Source of the DNA: Panorpa germanica
Lineage: Eukaryota > Arthropoda > Insecta > Mecoptera > Panorpidae
Reading direction: 5' to 3'
Assembly: GCA_963678705.1 (NCBI GenBank)
Contig: OY783204.1
Location: 4,282,334-4,346,333 of the forward strand
DNA: 64,000 bases
Program-made: the position numbers and the translations under genes
In this document: positions 44,873 to 56,970 of the stretch, in pieces
Layout: each line of letters opens with the position of its first letter
Position numbering within the stretch: the stretch's first letter is position 1
The notes under the pieces: model-generated
The model's database searches: none
The model's input: the letters and a program-made list of their open reading frames with translations, nothing else
Told to the model about the DNA's origin: nothing

Positions 44873-45992
44873 CATCACGCTACGACCAATAGGAGCAAAG
44901 ATATAGTGGTAAATGTGTAAAAAACGGGAGAAATTATTTCATCTTTGAAGCCTTCCGTTGCGTGCGCCGTGAAAACGGTTCAAGATACACAAAAAATATG
45001 TATTAAAGAATAATAGCTCTTTTAATGATCTAAAAAACAGTCCGCGATAGTATATGTCTATCTTTTAAGATTAACTCACAAAAACCGTTTTTATGGTACC
45101 TAATTTGGTCGAAATAATTTGTTTAAGTTGTATCAACATAATAATATTAATCTTTATTCAAATAAATATGTTGTTGGTTAAGAGTACTTCATTGTGAATA
45201 AAATTGTCTTTGACATAACTTAATTTCAACAAAAAACTTTAAAGATTACAATGATAAATAACTCCGAAACAAAACCAACTCGCTCTCTGCGCTGGCCGGC
45301 GCGGCGGGAGAGAGGCGGTGCTTGCGGGCAAGCCGGGAGGGGGGTGTAGCTCAACGAGATACCATGCCGCGCGGCTCACTCGCGCGGTCGGCTCCCTACT
45401 GAACGGTTGAATGCAGCGCTAATTTGTTTATGCAATATAATTATCATCGTAATATTACTTTTTAAACACAGTTTCATTTTGTAGTTGTTTTCTATATTTA
45501 TTTGTTTTAGGATAGTATTTAGTTACACAATAATAACACTTTTTTGTTTTCATGTAGATTATTAATTTATAAGTATGTGTTTTCTATAGGTATATTATTG
45601 TTTGTTTTAAAAATAGTATTTAGTTTCTAATATTTTTTTTTTTTGTGGTACATAATACCTGTAGGTACCTAAATAGGTGTCGCCTACTTAATTATTCTTA
45701 TTAGATTAGGGTTTAGTTTAACGTATTTAGTTTCTAATTTTTTTTTGCTTTAGATAAAACCTGTAAATAGGTGTGGTCTACCTATTTATTCTCATTAGAT
45801 TAGGGTTAAGTTTAAGCATAAAGTTAGTTTACCTTATTTTCATTTTACGGTTGTTCTTTTGACATAATCGTTAAAAATAAAAGTAATTAGGTTCCTAATT
45901 ATTAATCTTCTTAATCTTACGTTTCTTTTTTTTTATTACGAGATACGCTTTAGTTAAGTTTTCATTTTCTACGTTTTTTCTTCATCACTATA
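44873..45992. promoter_or_regulatory. Region upstream of the large Helitron with a GC-rich island
   Basis: Mostly AT-rich, but 45276-45420 is strikingly GC-rich (CGCTGGCCGGCGCGGCGGG, CCGCGCGGCTCACTCGCGCG). It probably includes the Helitron's 5' end and promoter. I could not find a TC-type terminus like those at 5501, 14287 or 63112. Two copies of a TTAGATTAGGGTT(T/A)AGTTTAA motif lie at about 45700 and 45797. Confidence 0.45.
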
Positions 45993-48713
45993 ATGCCGAG
46001 AAAAAGAACTCAGCTTTCTCGGCAGACTGCTGCTGCAAAGCGGCTGCGAGTTTTGCGCAGCAATGAAACTGAGGATGAAAATATGCACAGGTTGGCTACA
46101 CAACGAGCAATTACTGAACAAAACCGTGCAAGGGAATCAAGCGTTGAACGTTCGCAGCGTATAGCCTCACAAAATTTCCGAACTTTGGCGAACCGGCAAA
46201 GGGAATCGAGTTCTCGTTTGGCTTCACAGAATGCCCGAACATTGGCTAACCGCGATCGGGAATCGAGTGCTGAACGTTCTCAACGTTTGGCCTCACAGAA
46301 TGCCCGAACATTGGCTAACCGCGATCGGGAATCCAGTGCTGAACGTTCTCAACGTTTGGCCACACAGAATGCCCGAACTTTGGCTAACCGCGATCGGGAA
46401 TCGAGTGCTGAACGTTCTCAACGTTTGGCCACACAGAATGCCCGAACATTGGCTAACCGTGATCGGGAATCCAGTGCTGAACGTTCTCGACGTTTGGCCT
46501 CACAGAATTCCCGAACTTTGGCTAACCGTGATCGGGAATCAAGCGCTGAACGATCCCATCGATTAGCACAGCAAAATGCCCGATCAACTAGGAATAGAAC
46601 TCGCAGACAACATAATTTATTAAATGCTGCTTTTGCTTATGATTGTACCGTTGACTATTCTGAGCTAAATGATATTGATATTGGTAGAATGGATAAAATA
46701 TGCAACTTATGCCAAGCAAAAAAATGGGCAGCTGAAACTCCTGGACTGTGTTGTAGTGGTGGCAAAGTAAATATACCTATAATTCCGGAACCAACATCCG
46801 TTTTAAAGGAACTGATATCAGGCTCACATCCATCATCTAAGCATTTCTTAAATCACTCAAGACAATATAATACATTATTTCAGATGACTTCATTTGGTGC
46901 CAAAGAAATTCGTGAGGGAAACTTTATGCCCACTTTTAAAGTCCAAGGGCAAGTTTATCATTTAATCGGTGACTTACTTCCAGCTGTAGGGGCACAACCC
47001 GAATTCCTGCAAATATATTTTGTTTCCCATGCAGATCAGGTATCCTTGCGCTCAAATTTAAACCCAAGCTTGCAAATCGATCTTATCGACGTTCTCCAAA
47101 CATATCTTCATGATCATAATACGTATATTCAAAGTTTTAAGTACAATCTAGAAAATAGACCACCGAATGATTTAAAACTTATCATTCATGCTGATGTAAA
47201 ACCTCCTAATGAGCATGGAGGTCGGTATAATGCGCCGGTAGTAGATGAAGTAGCTGTTCTTATGATAGATGAAGACAAAGGTCCCCGTGATATTGTATTG
47301 ACTGCGAGAGATGGTCGACTTCAACGAGTTTCTGAAATTCATAGATCTTATGACCCGCTTCAATATCCCTTACTGTTTCCCTTTGGAAACGACGGATACT
47401 GTATTAATATTCCACAGCAGAATACTACGGCTACATCTAAAACTGTTTCATGTATGCAGTTTTATGCATTTAGATTCATGGTGAGAATAAATGACTTTAA
47501 CAGTATACATTATTTCAAAGGATTATTCAACCAATATTGTGTTGATATGGCGGCAAAAATGATCTCTGAGAGGCTAGACTTCATCAAAAGAAATCAAAAA
47601 AAATTGAGAGCAGAAGAGTACATTCATTTAAGAGATGCCGTCGTAAATGATGGACATATAAACGCTTCTAATATTGGCCAGCACGTTATATTGCCGTCGT
47701 CATTTACAGGATCCCCCAGATTCATGAATGAAAAAAGTCAAGATGCCATGACATATGTCAGGAAATTTGGAAGACCTGACCTCTTCATTACATTTACATG
47801 TAACCCCGAATGGCCAGAAATAAAAAGTGAGTTATTGCCCAATCAACATTCTTATGATAGACATGATTTAATTTCTAGGGTATTTCATTTAAAACTCAAG
47901 AAAATGATAGACCTATTAACGAAGAAAAATATTTTTGGCCCATCGAAAGCCTTTGTTTACAGTGTAGAATGGCAAAAAAGAGGTTTACCTCACGCCCACA
48001 TTTTATTGTGGCTGGCTAACAAAGTTCAACCAGATTCTATAGATGCAATAATATCGGCTGAAATACCTGACATATAACAAGATCCGATTCTTCATAATAT
48101 TGTCATAAAAAATATGATACATGGTCCTTGCGGATTTCATAATCCTACATCACCATGTATGAAAGAAAACGTTTGTTCTAAAAAGTTCCCTAGGCATTTT
48201 ATTTCGGAAACACAAACGGGGGATGACGGTTATCCAACCTACAGACGCAGGTCTCCAGATAATGGTGGAAACACAGCTATAATTCGTGTAAAAGGTACAG
48301 AAATGAGCGTGGATAATCGTTGGGTGGTTCCCTATAATCCACTGCTATCACGAATTTTCAATGCACACATTAACGTAGAGTTTTGTCAATCGGTCAAAGC
48401 TATTAAATACATCTGTAAGTATATTCATAAAGGTTCTGATCAAGCCACATTTTCGTTACAAAGTAATAACGATGAAGTAGAAAAATATCTAAATGGTCGC
48501 TATATAAGTTCCTCGGAGGCGTTTTGGAGAATTTTCCAATTTTCTATTCATGAACGTTTTCCGGCAGTAGTTCATTTAGCCGTTCATTTGGAAAATGGAC
48601 AAAGAGTATATTTTTATAATAATGAAAATCTCCAAGATCGTGTGAACAATCCTTCATCAACGACCTTACAGCATTCTTTGATCTCTGCAAAAGCGACGAT
48701 TTTGCAAAAACCC
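45993..48713 (+). pseudogene. Helitron Rep (HUH nuclease) region
   Basis: N-terminal half of a RepHel protein that nicks and joins DNA in rolling-circle transposition. ATG 45993 starts MPRKRTQLSRQTAAAKRLRV, then seven 23-residue tandem repeats. A Cys region CNLCQAKKWA...LCC follows, then ILPSSFTGSPRFMNEKSQDA, LFITFTCNPEWPEI, the HUH motif KRGLPHAHILLW (H667, H669) and YICKYIHKG (Tyr at 48408 and 48420). TAA at 48075-48077 interrupts an otherwise continuous frame (PDI*QDPILHN), so it is a nonsense mutation. The frame changes near 48710 in LYHEVPQYYVW. One stop and one shift separate this copy from a full protein. Confidence 0.9.
46130..46600 (+). repeat. 69-bp coding tandem repeats in Rep N-terminus
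   Basis: Seven units of 23 residues (RESSAERSQRLASQNARTLA plus NRD). Middle units are nearly identical in DNA, outer ones diverged, and the second is shortened. Arg-rich and likely helical; copy number may vary between elements. Confidence 0.95.
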
Positions 48714-50743
48714 TTTTATATCACGAAGTTCCCCAGTATTACGTTTGGCAAAGAAATTCATTTTCTAGAAGAAGACGCGGGCAAGATGTTGAGGGATATC
48801 CCGGTGTAAAAAAAGACACAACTTTAGGCCGTGTTTATAACATTCATCCAACTCAAACTGAATGTTTTTATTTAAGAATGTTATTGCAATATGTTCGCGG
48901 TCCAATGTCATTTCAACATCTAAGAACCGTGAATGGTGTTATTTTCCAAACGTACCAAGGCGCTTGCAAGGAATTAGGTTTACTGGAGGGAGATGAACAT
49001 TGGCAAAATACCATGTCCGATGCTATCATATCCGAGCCAGCTACAAAATTAAGAGAATTATTTACCACTATCCTTATATTTTGCCAACCATCTGACCCCT
49101 TAGAGTTATGGAATAAATTTCGTGATGTTTTATGTGAAGATATATTAAACAGAATGCGTAATGAGAATCAGGATATGACATTAGCATATAATGATGATAT
49201 ATACAATGATGGACTAATCATAATTGAAGATAAAATTCATGAGATTTCAGATAAATCCCTAACCGACTTTGGGCTTCCTGCAGCAAAAAGAAATAATTCG
49301 CTTCTGGCCCCGTTAGAAGTAGCGTTGCGAAAACCATATAACATAAATGAATTAAATGAGTATATCACACAAAATGAACCAAGATTAGTTAATGACCAGG
49401 TGACAACGTATAATTGTGTCATGAAAAGTGTTCGTTTTAATGAAGGAAGAATTTTCTTTTTGGATGCTCCCGGTGGGACCGGCAAGACGTTTATCACTAA
49501 TCTTATATTAGCAAAAGTAAGGTCTCTAGGAAAGCTAGCCTTGGCAGTAGCGTCGTCAGGTATTGCTGCAACCTTATTAGCAGGTGGACGCACAGCTCAT
49601 TCCACTTTTAAACTGCCCCTAACTGTGTCTTTAGAGAAAGATAGCGTGTGCTCTATACGCAAAAATGGCCCTTCGGGGAAAATTTTACAAGACGTCAGTC
49701 TAATAATCTGGGACGAATGTACCATGATACATAGAGCTCACGTAGAAGCTCTAGACAGAACTCTTAGAGATCTTAGAAGCTGTGATAAAATCATGGGTGG
49801 GATTACTGTTATGTTTGCTGGGGACTTTCGCCAAACTTTACCGGTAATAGTAAGGGGAACTAGAGCAGACATTGTGAAGGCTTGCCTTAAAAGTTCTTCA
49901 TTATGGAAATTTGTAAATATTTTAAAATTATCGACAAATATGAGAGCACATTTGGGGGGAGGTAGTATAACTTTCCCTTCAAAATTACTTTCTGTAGGAG
50001 ACGGGAAAATACCTCATTCTAATAATAAAATTGAAATTGATTGCGATTTAGGAGTAAAAGTGGGTAACATCGAGGAATTAGTAACTAAGGTATACCCTGA
50101 CATCAGCCAAATAGAAAACAAGGACCATCAATGGATGTGTCAAAGAGCAATATTGGCGGCAAGAAATAGTAGCGTTGACGAAATAAATGATATCATTTTG
50201 AGTAAACTCCCAGGAGATATTGTAACCTACACATCCATTGATACCGTGATGGATCAAGAAGATGTAGTTCATTACCCACAGGAGTTCCTCAATTCCTTGA
50301 ACCCAAGCGGCCTTCCCCCACATTCTCTTAAGTTAAAAATAGGTGCCCCAATAATTTTACTAAGAAATCTCAAACCACCAAATTTATGCAACGGGACCCG
50401 ACTTCAAGTAAAATTTCTGCGCAATAACGTCATCGTTGCAATAGTTTTGACTGGTCCAGCAGTTGGTCAAACAGTCCTCATACCCCGCATCCCAATGATA
50501 CCCAACGACTTACCTTTCAATTTTAAAAGAATACAATTTCCGCTTAAATTATCTTTCGCAGTCACAATAAATAAATCACAGGGGCAAACATTCAAACACG
50601 TGGGGATCGATTTACGCCAAGACTGTTTTTCGCACGGCCAGTTATATGTCGCGTTATCAAGATCGGGTTGTGGCGAAAATCAATATGTTCTTCTGCCACA
50701 AGATAATAAAACAAAAAATGTAGTATATGCAGAAGTTCTTTAA
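48714..50743 (+). pseudogene. Helitron PIF1 helicase region
   Basis: C-terminal half of the RepHel protein. After the shift the frame reads LYHEVPQYYVW, GVKKDTTLGRVYNIHPTQTE, LLQYVRGPMSFQHLRTVNGV, then Walker A DAPGGTGKTFITN, SSGIAATLLAGGRTAHS, Walker B IIWDECTMIH, FAGDFRQTLPVI, LSTNMRAHLGG, NGTRLQVKFL, TINKSQGQTFKHVGIDL and SHGQLYVALSRSG. It is open from about 48714 to TAA 50741-50743 and all helicase motifs are conserved. It is called a pseudogene only because it depends on the broken Rep half for translation. Confidence 0.9.
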
Positions 50744-50939
50744 AATAATTAAATTTACTTTAAAAATTGTACAGATATAGTTTGGAACTCGAAAAAAAAG
50801 AAACATAGGTTTTATCCTGAAAATTCTGCGGGAACTCGACCATTCCGAAAATCCCGCAAGAACGGGAACTATGTGGGAAGAACCAAAAATCTGCCGGAAG
50901 TCACTATTCCACGCGGACAAAGTCGCGGGCAAAAGCTAG
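50744..50939 (+). terminator. Helitron 3' end with terminal hairpin
   Basis: The element ends ...AGTCGCGGGCAAAAGCTAG at 50939, followed by T. The stem CGCGGAC/GTCGCG with loop AAA lies 13 bases before the end, as expected for the Helitron terminator. This is a different 3' family from the 3071 and 14574 ends. Confidence 0.9.
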
Positions 50940-51163
50940 TAAGTTATAACTATAAGAATATCAGGTAAATTGAAACCCAGTCCCTTAATTTATACGCCAT
51001 TGCAACCTTGAGAAAACATCTGTCCCCTGTTCAATTGTGTGCGTGGGTAGGGTCTTATACCTGCTATAATAACTGAAATACTGTTAGTCTTGAACGCCAG
51101 TTGGTAGTGAAAACACGTATTTATCCTAACCTATATCGCGCTGTTTTGAGTTTTATAACAAAC

Positions 51164-54100
51164 ATGTCAGAATATTGTTTTATTTGCGCTAAACTTTTAA
51201 CTGAAAGTGAAATTGTTACTGTTGAACGTGGTATGAAGACATTAATTAATGCAAGTATCGAAAGAGCAGATGAATTTTCGGAGTATCTAAAAAATCAAAA
51301 ATCTGTGACAATACATGAAAATTGTCGTAAAAATTATACTCGAAAGTCTTCTATTGCTGCAGCTAATAAAAGACAACGTGAAGAACAAGAAGCCAGTACA
51401 TCCACAGAAAGTCCTCCTCGTACTAGATTACGTTCGAGTGAATCAGCTTTTTGTTCTAAAAACAATGTCTATTTTGTGGCCAGGAATTCAATGAAGAGTA
51501 TGAGAAAAGAAAACCCTCAGATATTCGCCGTCGAATCAGTCAAGTAAGTACACTTCAATTTAAAGATTCAATTCTGGAAATAGCTTGGACTCGTAACGAT
51601 ACTACAGCAAAAGCTGTTCTTGCTCGACTCGAATTTGAATTGAACTCGAAATATGATTTAGTTGCCGCAGAAGCTAAATATCATCACGGTTGCTATGCTT
51701 CTATCATGAAACCTTCCACTGGACTTAAAATCGGTCGTCCTAAAGACAAAGCTACGAATCGGGCAATGGAGGAAATATTTACTTACATGCAAAATAGCGA
51801 TGACTGTCAGTTTACTTTAAACGAATTAAAGAATATTTGCAAAACTACGACTTTAGATAACAGAACGATTAAGCTACGACTAAAACTGAAGTATGGTGAT
51901 AAACTTATTATCACTGAGAAATCGGGAGCATCAACATTCATATGCTTAGTAGATAATCATCATGATATTTTGAATCAAGCCTGGTACGAAAAAAAAAATG
52001 AATAAAAAAGAAGAACGATTCAGAGTCCTAGAGGCAGCTGCAGATATCATTAGCGAAGATATTCAAACCGCAGTGTTTGATAATTCTAACTACCCTCCAC
52101 CAGGTCGCATGTTTGAAGATTTAAATAATGAAATCCCAGAATCGTTGACATATTTTGTAGAAGAAGTGATTTTAAAGAATAAACGATCAAATTTAGATCA
52201 TTTAAAATTAGTATGCACAAATATTTGCCATAGTATCATGACTGCTGTTCGACCAAGGTCTTTTAAGTCTAAGTTACAATTAGGCCTCGCAGTTTTTTTT
52301 CATCGAAGGTTCGGTTCAAAACGTTTTATACAAATCTTTTCGTCATTTGGTTTATGTGCATCCTATAATGAAACAATAATGTATGAGGCAGCAGCAGTTT
52401 TTCATCGTCCTCCTCATGTCCTATCACCAGAAAGTAAAACACTCATTCAATACGTTGCCGACAATGCTGATATTAATGTGAATACGCTCGACGGCAATAA
52501 CACACTCCACATAATGGGTATTATTCAAATTGTTACTCCTAAAAATTCAGTTTTACTAGAAGAGCCTATGCCACGAATAAAAGAAGCTCTTTCAGCAAAA
52601 GATTTCAAAGCAAAAGCTCATGTGCCGATACAGATCTATCAAAATGACGGTGTAGTAGGTTACAGTAAAATAAATGTTACTGATTTTGTTTATGGAACTG
52701 AAACGGTATCTTTCCTCAAAAAAGCTGATGCAGTATGGTTTTATGGGAAATGGAAAAATGAGTCTTTACCTGGTTGGAACTCTAAATCTCAAATTTCATT
52801 TTTACCGTTTATTCACCAACCAGCCAGTAACTATAATACTATCTATACGACTTTACTTTGTGCATTAGAGAATGCAAAACGGTATGGCCAAAATGTATGC
52901 ATCGTGACCAGCAACGTATCCATTTCGACCAGCCCCTGTACGCTAAAGCTCGAGAAATTGTATCAGCCGCACCTGAGGGCTCTGAAGTATCAAAAATCAT
53001 CGTCAGACTCGGAGGATTTCATCTACTGATGTCCTTTCTGGGAGCAATCGGTCATATTATGCAAGGAAGCGACATGAAAGAAGTACTCGCAGAAATCTAT
53101 GCGGTCAAATCATTAGAAAAAATGCTCATTGGTCATGCTTACGCAAGAGCTATTCGAGCTTATACACTACTTCAGCTTACTTTAGCAATTAAAATATTAA
53201 AAGAAGTTGAAATTGATGACATCATGGATGCAGATCTAATCATAAATATCGAGCACATATTAGATAACACTCTTTCATACAATGATATTGAAAATGATGA
53301 TGAAGTATCTGGAGCTTTACTTAATAAATTGAATCAAGAATTAAAAGAATATGAGGAACGAGGACCAACTGCAAAACTTTGGATTCAGTATTTTCATATG
53401 GTTTCTATTGCTAAAGAGTTCCTAAGAGCTGAGCGTATGGGGGATTGGAAAGCTCATTTAAACTGCGTCAAAGAAATGCTTCCTTATTTTCACGCATCTG
53501 CACATTTTCCTTATGCTAAGTCTGCACACCTTTACTTGCAGGATATGCAACAGTTACAAAATTCGATAGATCCTGAAGTTTACGAAAGATTTTCAGACGG
53601 ATTTTTCACAGTTAGGCGTTCTGACAAATTAAGTTGTGGAACTTCAACGAACATGGTAATCGAGCAGTCTATGATGAAAGCCATGAAGACAGATGGAGGT
53701 ATTCCTCGAGGGAGAAGTACAAAAGAGAGTGTCATAAGTAAATGGGTTTATAGTATGCATGCTATGAATACCGTTTGTGAAAAATTAGAAGATCTCGCTA
53801 ACGTTAGGATGGATACGACCGAGCAGCATGTTGATGCAAGTGATTCGCGAATGAAAAAAGATGCTAAAGATGTACGAAAACTTTTCTGTGAGTGTTTCTC
53901 AACGCATGATCCTTTTCCAGACGTTAGCAAAATTGTTTCTATTGCGAGTGGTGTCGTTGGTGATGATAAAATCAATTGTTATAAAGCTCGTGAAGTTGGG
54001 CTTGCTTCTATGGCAAAAATGACAGGACTCACATTCAATAATATTAAATTAAAACGCTCTGACAAAGTTGTTCCTCTTTACGCTATGACTAGTACCATAA

Positions 54101-54276
54101 AAGTTCATGAAGAAAAAGTACCTGTTGACCCTGTCGTGTTGTTCCAACACGACAATGCGACATACATCATTAACGGAGGATACTTACTACATCGCGTTGT
54201 GTGGGATAGTGAAGAAACATTCAACGTTATATTAGATAAATACGATAATACGATAAGTACGATAAATCGTACTTAG
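51164..54276 (+). pseudogene. PIN/CXC family protein, copy 1 (N-terminus to start of PIN)
   Basis: Large protein of unknown family. ATG 51164: CFICAKLLTES and HENCRKNYTRKSS, a first Cys/His zinc site. After a frame change near 51460 comes CLFCGQEFNEEYEKRKPSDI and then AAEAKYHHGCYASIMK, a second site. A shift in an A-run at 51990 leads to VRPRSFKSKLQLG, FGLCASYNETIMYEAAAVFH and NVNTLDGNNTLH. After another shift near 52910 come HFDQPLYAKAREIV, GGFHLLMSFLGAIGHIMQGS, CGTSTNMVIEQSMMKAMKTD and PRGRSTKES. At the end YIINGGYLLHRVVW begins a PIN-like nuclease, but the frame stops at 54276. About 70 residues before that point are missing relative to copy 3. No introns are needed, only frame repairs. 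Confidence 0.7.
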
Positions 54277-55619
54277 ATATACTTTAAGTTAGTCTGTAAA
54301 AGTATAAACATCAATCGAGATCATTTTACTTTCACTTGCTCAAGGATCTCTAGAATAACACCACAATAGCTGTACGTGTTATTTTGATTCAGTAATAGTC
54401 AATTTTTATCGCATACTATTGACATTGCCACAAATTAGATTTAAGAAACAAAAGTCGAAAAAGACACCAAAGCAGAAAGTGCAAAAGAAACAAACAAAAG
54501 TTTTAATTCACAAAACAAGAAAGATTCAAAAACGAACGAAACAAGTAAAAGTAAAGATTACAAAATAATTAGAAATTAGTGTATTAAAATAATCAACCAA
54601 CTAACAAATATTATTAACGTCATACATATGCTAAATATATAATAATCAAAACTAACAAGAAACAAGTGTAACTTAGCATTTGAATTTATTAAATAAAATA
54701 CAGTTTTTTAAATATATGTTTTTTCATTCTTATACTAATGTCAACAAATACTAACAACCTATAAACAACGACGACCACGATATATGAACTAGCACAACGT
54801 TCTTAAAATTACGACTGAATAAATTTATAAAGTAAATTAATCTACTCAAATATAAATTTGTTAATATTTTCGGCTCTCAGAAAATATATAACTCCCATCC
54901 GACTTAACTCTTATAAATCAAACAAGTCAAGATCTTGTCTCACGCTCTAGCGAAAGTACTAAAGCGTAACTATACGAAAATTTGGTACTAGAAATAATTC
55001 ACAGTCTATTGTTCAAACTATAAACACGTATTCGTGAATAATCGATAGACTAATTGTTGATTTAATTACCAATTACAAAACAACAATAGAAATATTAAGA
55101 TATCAATAAAGTTAAAGTGTGTTAATATTTGTTTTATTATCCTTGAATAGAAAAAGCTAAAAGAACTTACAAAGCTCTAAACGACATGCCAAACTTTAAG
55201 AAAATTCAATAAGTCTGTTCGGCAGAACCTAACAAATATAAAAAAAGCATTATGTCTCTTTAATTATTGAAATGATTGAACGTTACAGAAAATTCTAATG
55301 CATTGTACGTCACATCCGCAGATATTCCATATCATGTATACAACAGAAACGCAAGCGATAGTGAGTGGTATTAATACGTCATTAATCACTAACATCTGAC
55401 ATATGTATCCCATCAAGTATTAAATTTCCGTGGTCGTGAAAATGGAAAAATAATCTCGAATACTTATTTCTTTTGTGACATCTCATAAATAGTTAAAACA
55501 TGCGAAAAAACTGAAATTAAAATTTAATATAGTTAAATCTTTGGATATTTAAAAAAAAAAAAATTAATCCGTCCACTAGTCCATTAGTACTAAACATCAT
55601 AGGTTAATTACTAAAAGAA
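54277..55619. other. AT-rich spacer between family copies
   Basis: No open frame above noise. A Lys-rich patch near 54450-54560 has no recognised domain. I see no terminal repeats that would mark an inserted element. Confidence 0.4.
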
Positions 55620-55759
55620 TGGTTCGTAGGATGAACAAAACTGTTAAGTCCTTGACATATTATTCTTACCCTGAAGCGAAAGGAAATCTGTCTCGTGCCT
55701 GTGACTATTTCTACGAAAACCTGTTCACATACATCCGCACGGCCACTATGGGTTAAATA

Positions 55760-56695
55760 GTAATTTTTGACGGATATCCAATTAATGCTACACAGAAAAC
55801 ACAAAATCTGCAGAGAAATATCGTCGAACAACGAAATACAGTTGCTCGGATATTATCTTTGATGAAACAATGATTTCTCAAGTTCCACAACAGAGATTTC
55901 TAGCAAAAGAAATTCATAAAAACCGCTTAATTTCAATGATGAAAAGAACATTCGAGGAGACAAATGTAGTGGTTAAGCAGGCTAAAGAAGATGATGATGT
56001 GCTAATTGTTACCACTGCAATTTCATTGTCCTCAATATATGATAGCGTTGGTATTGTCGGCGAAGATATCGATCTACTAGTTCTACTGCTAGCATTGGCA
56101 CCATCTTTAAACAACATTTCGATGCGAAAACCTGGTAGAGAAAATATGTCAGAAGAATATTATTCCACAAAGTTATTCAAATATGACAAAGCCCTCGAGA
56201 ATATACATTTTCTACATGCATTTACTGGTTGCGATACAACTACTGCTGTTTTTAACCAAGAGAAAATAAAGTTTCTGTCCATCGTCCAGAAGTATCCGCA
56301 ACTAAATGAATTAGCTGAAGTGTTCAAGAAACCGAATAGGGATCCAGACAGCACTGCCAATTGAGGAGAACGATTTCTTGTAGCGTTATATGGTGGGAAT
56401 ATAGAACGCGAAACATTGAGTACATTGCGCTACCAACGTTTTGCAAAATCTATCACCAAATGCAAATTTAATCTTGCTTCTCCGCCGCCAACAAGAGACA
56501 CTGCACGGTATAACTCAATTCGAACATAGTATCAAGTACAAGCATGGTATGGAAATGAAAAGAATCCGCAAGACTGTGGTTGGAAACGTTGTAATAATGG
56601 GCTTATTCCAGTGAGATCAACAAAGGATCCAGGTCCTCAGGTTTTGCTCAACTACATTTCTTATAATAGTCCAGTCATACGCTTAAATTAGGAAA
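55760..56695 (+). pseudogene. PIN/CXC family, copy 2 (PIN core and C-terminal region)
   Basis: Starts with VIFDGYPINATQK, a PIN beta-strand with catalytic-type Asp; the frame changes near 55860. From about 55859 it reads DETMISQVPQQRFL, KEDDDVLIVTTAI, GEDIDLLVLLL and FTGCDTTTAVF, the acidic sites of a PIN/FEN-like nuclease. After a TGA at 56362 the same frame goes on with GERFLVALYGGN, TLRYQRFAKS, SPPPTRDTARYNSIRTYYQV (one stop removed) and WYGNEKNPQDCGWK, the conserved region between nuclease and CXC tail. No CXC tail is seen here. Confidence 0.65.
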
Positions 56696-56739
56696 GAATC
56701 TCGGAATTTGAGATACCCAGCTGTAAGTCTGTAAATACT

Positions 56740-56970
56740 TGTATATTGACACCCGCAAAGTTGTCTCAAAACATACATATGGTAGGGTGTACGCAACTAT
56801 TAAATTTCAAGGTCAAAGGTCACAAAAATCGTTTTTTTGCGCTTTTTTTTGTAAATATCTTATTTCCTATGGGTTTTTTGCTATTTGTATTTATTATCAA
56901 TATTGTAGAACACAAAATTCTCTACAAATTTTGTTTAAAAAAATTTTTTATACGATGAACCGTTTTCAAG
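56740..56970. other. AT-rich segment between copies 2 and 3
   Basis: Overlapping short frames (56739-56990) are T-rich and hydrophobic but unlikely to be coding. Sequence is of the type found as noncoding arthropod repeats. Confidence 0.3.

Noticed and set aside
46231..46566. 111-codon open frame with repeated MPEHWLTAIGN units
   Set aside because: It is the alternative frame of the 69-bp repeats in the Helitron Rep gene; open only because the repeat unit is a multiple of three.
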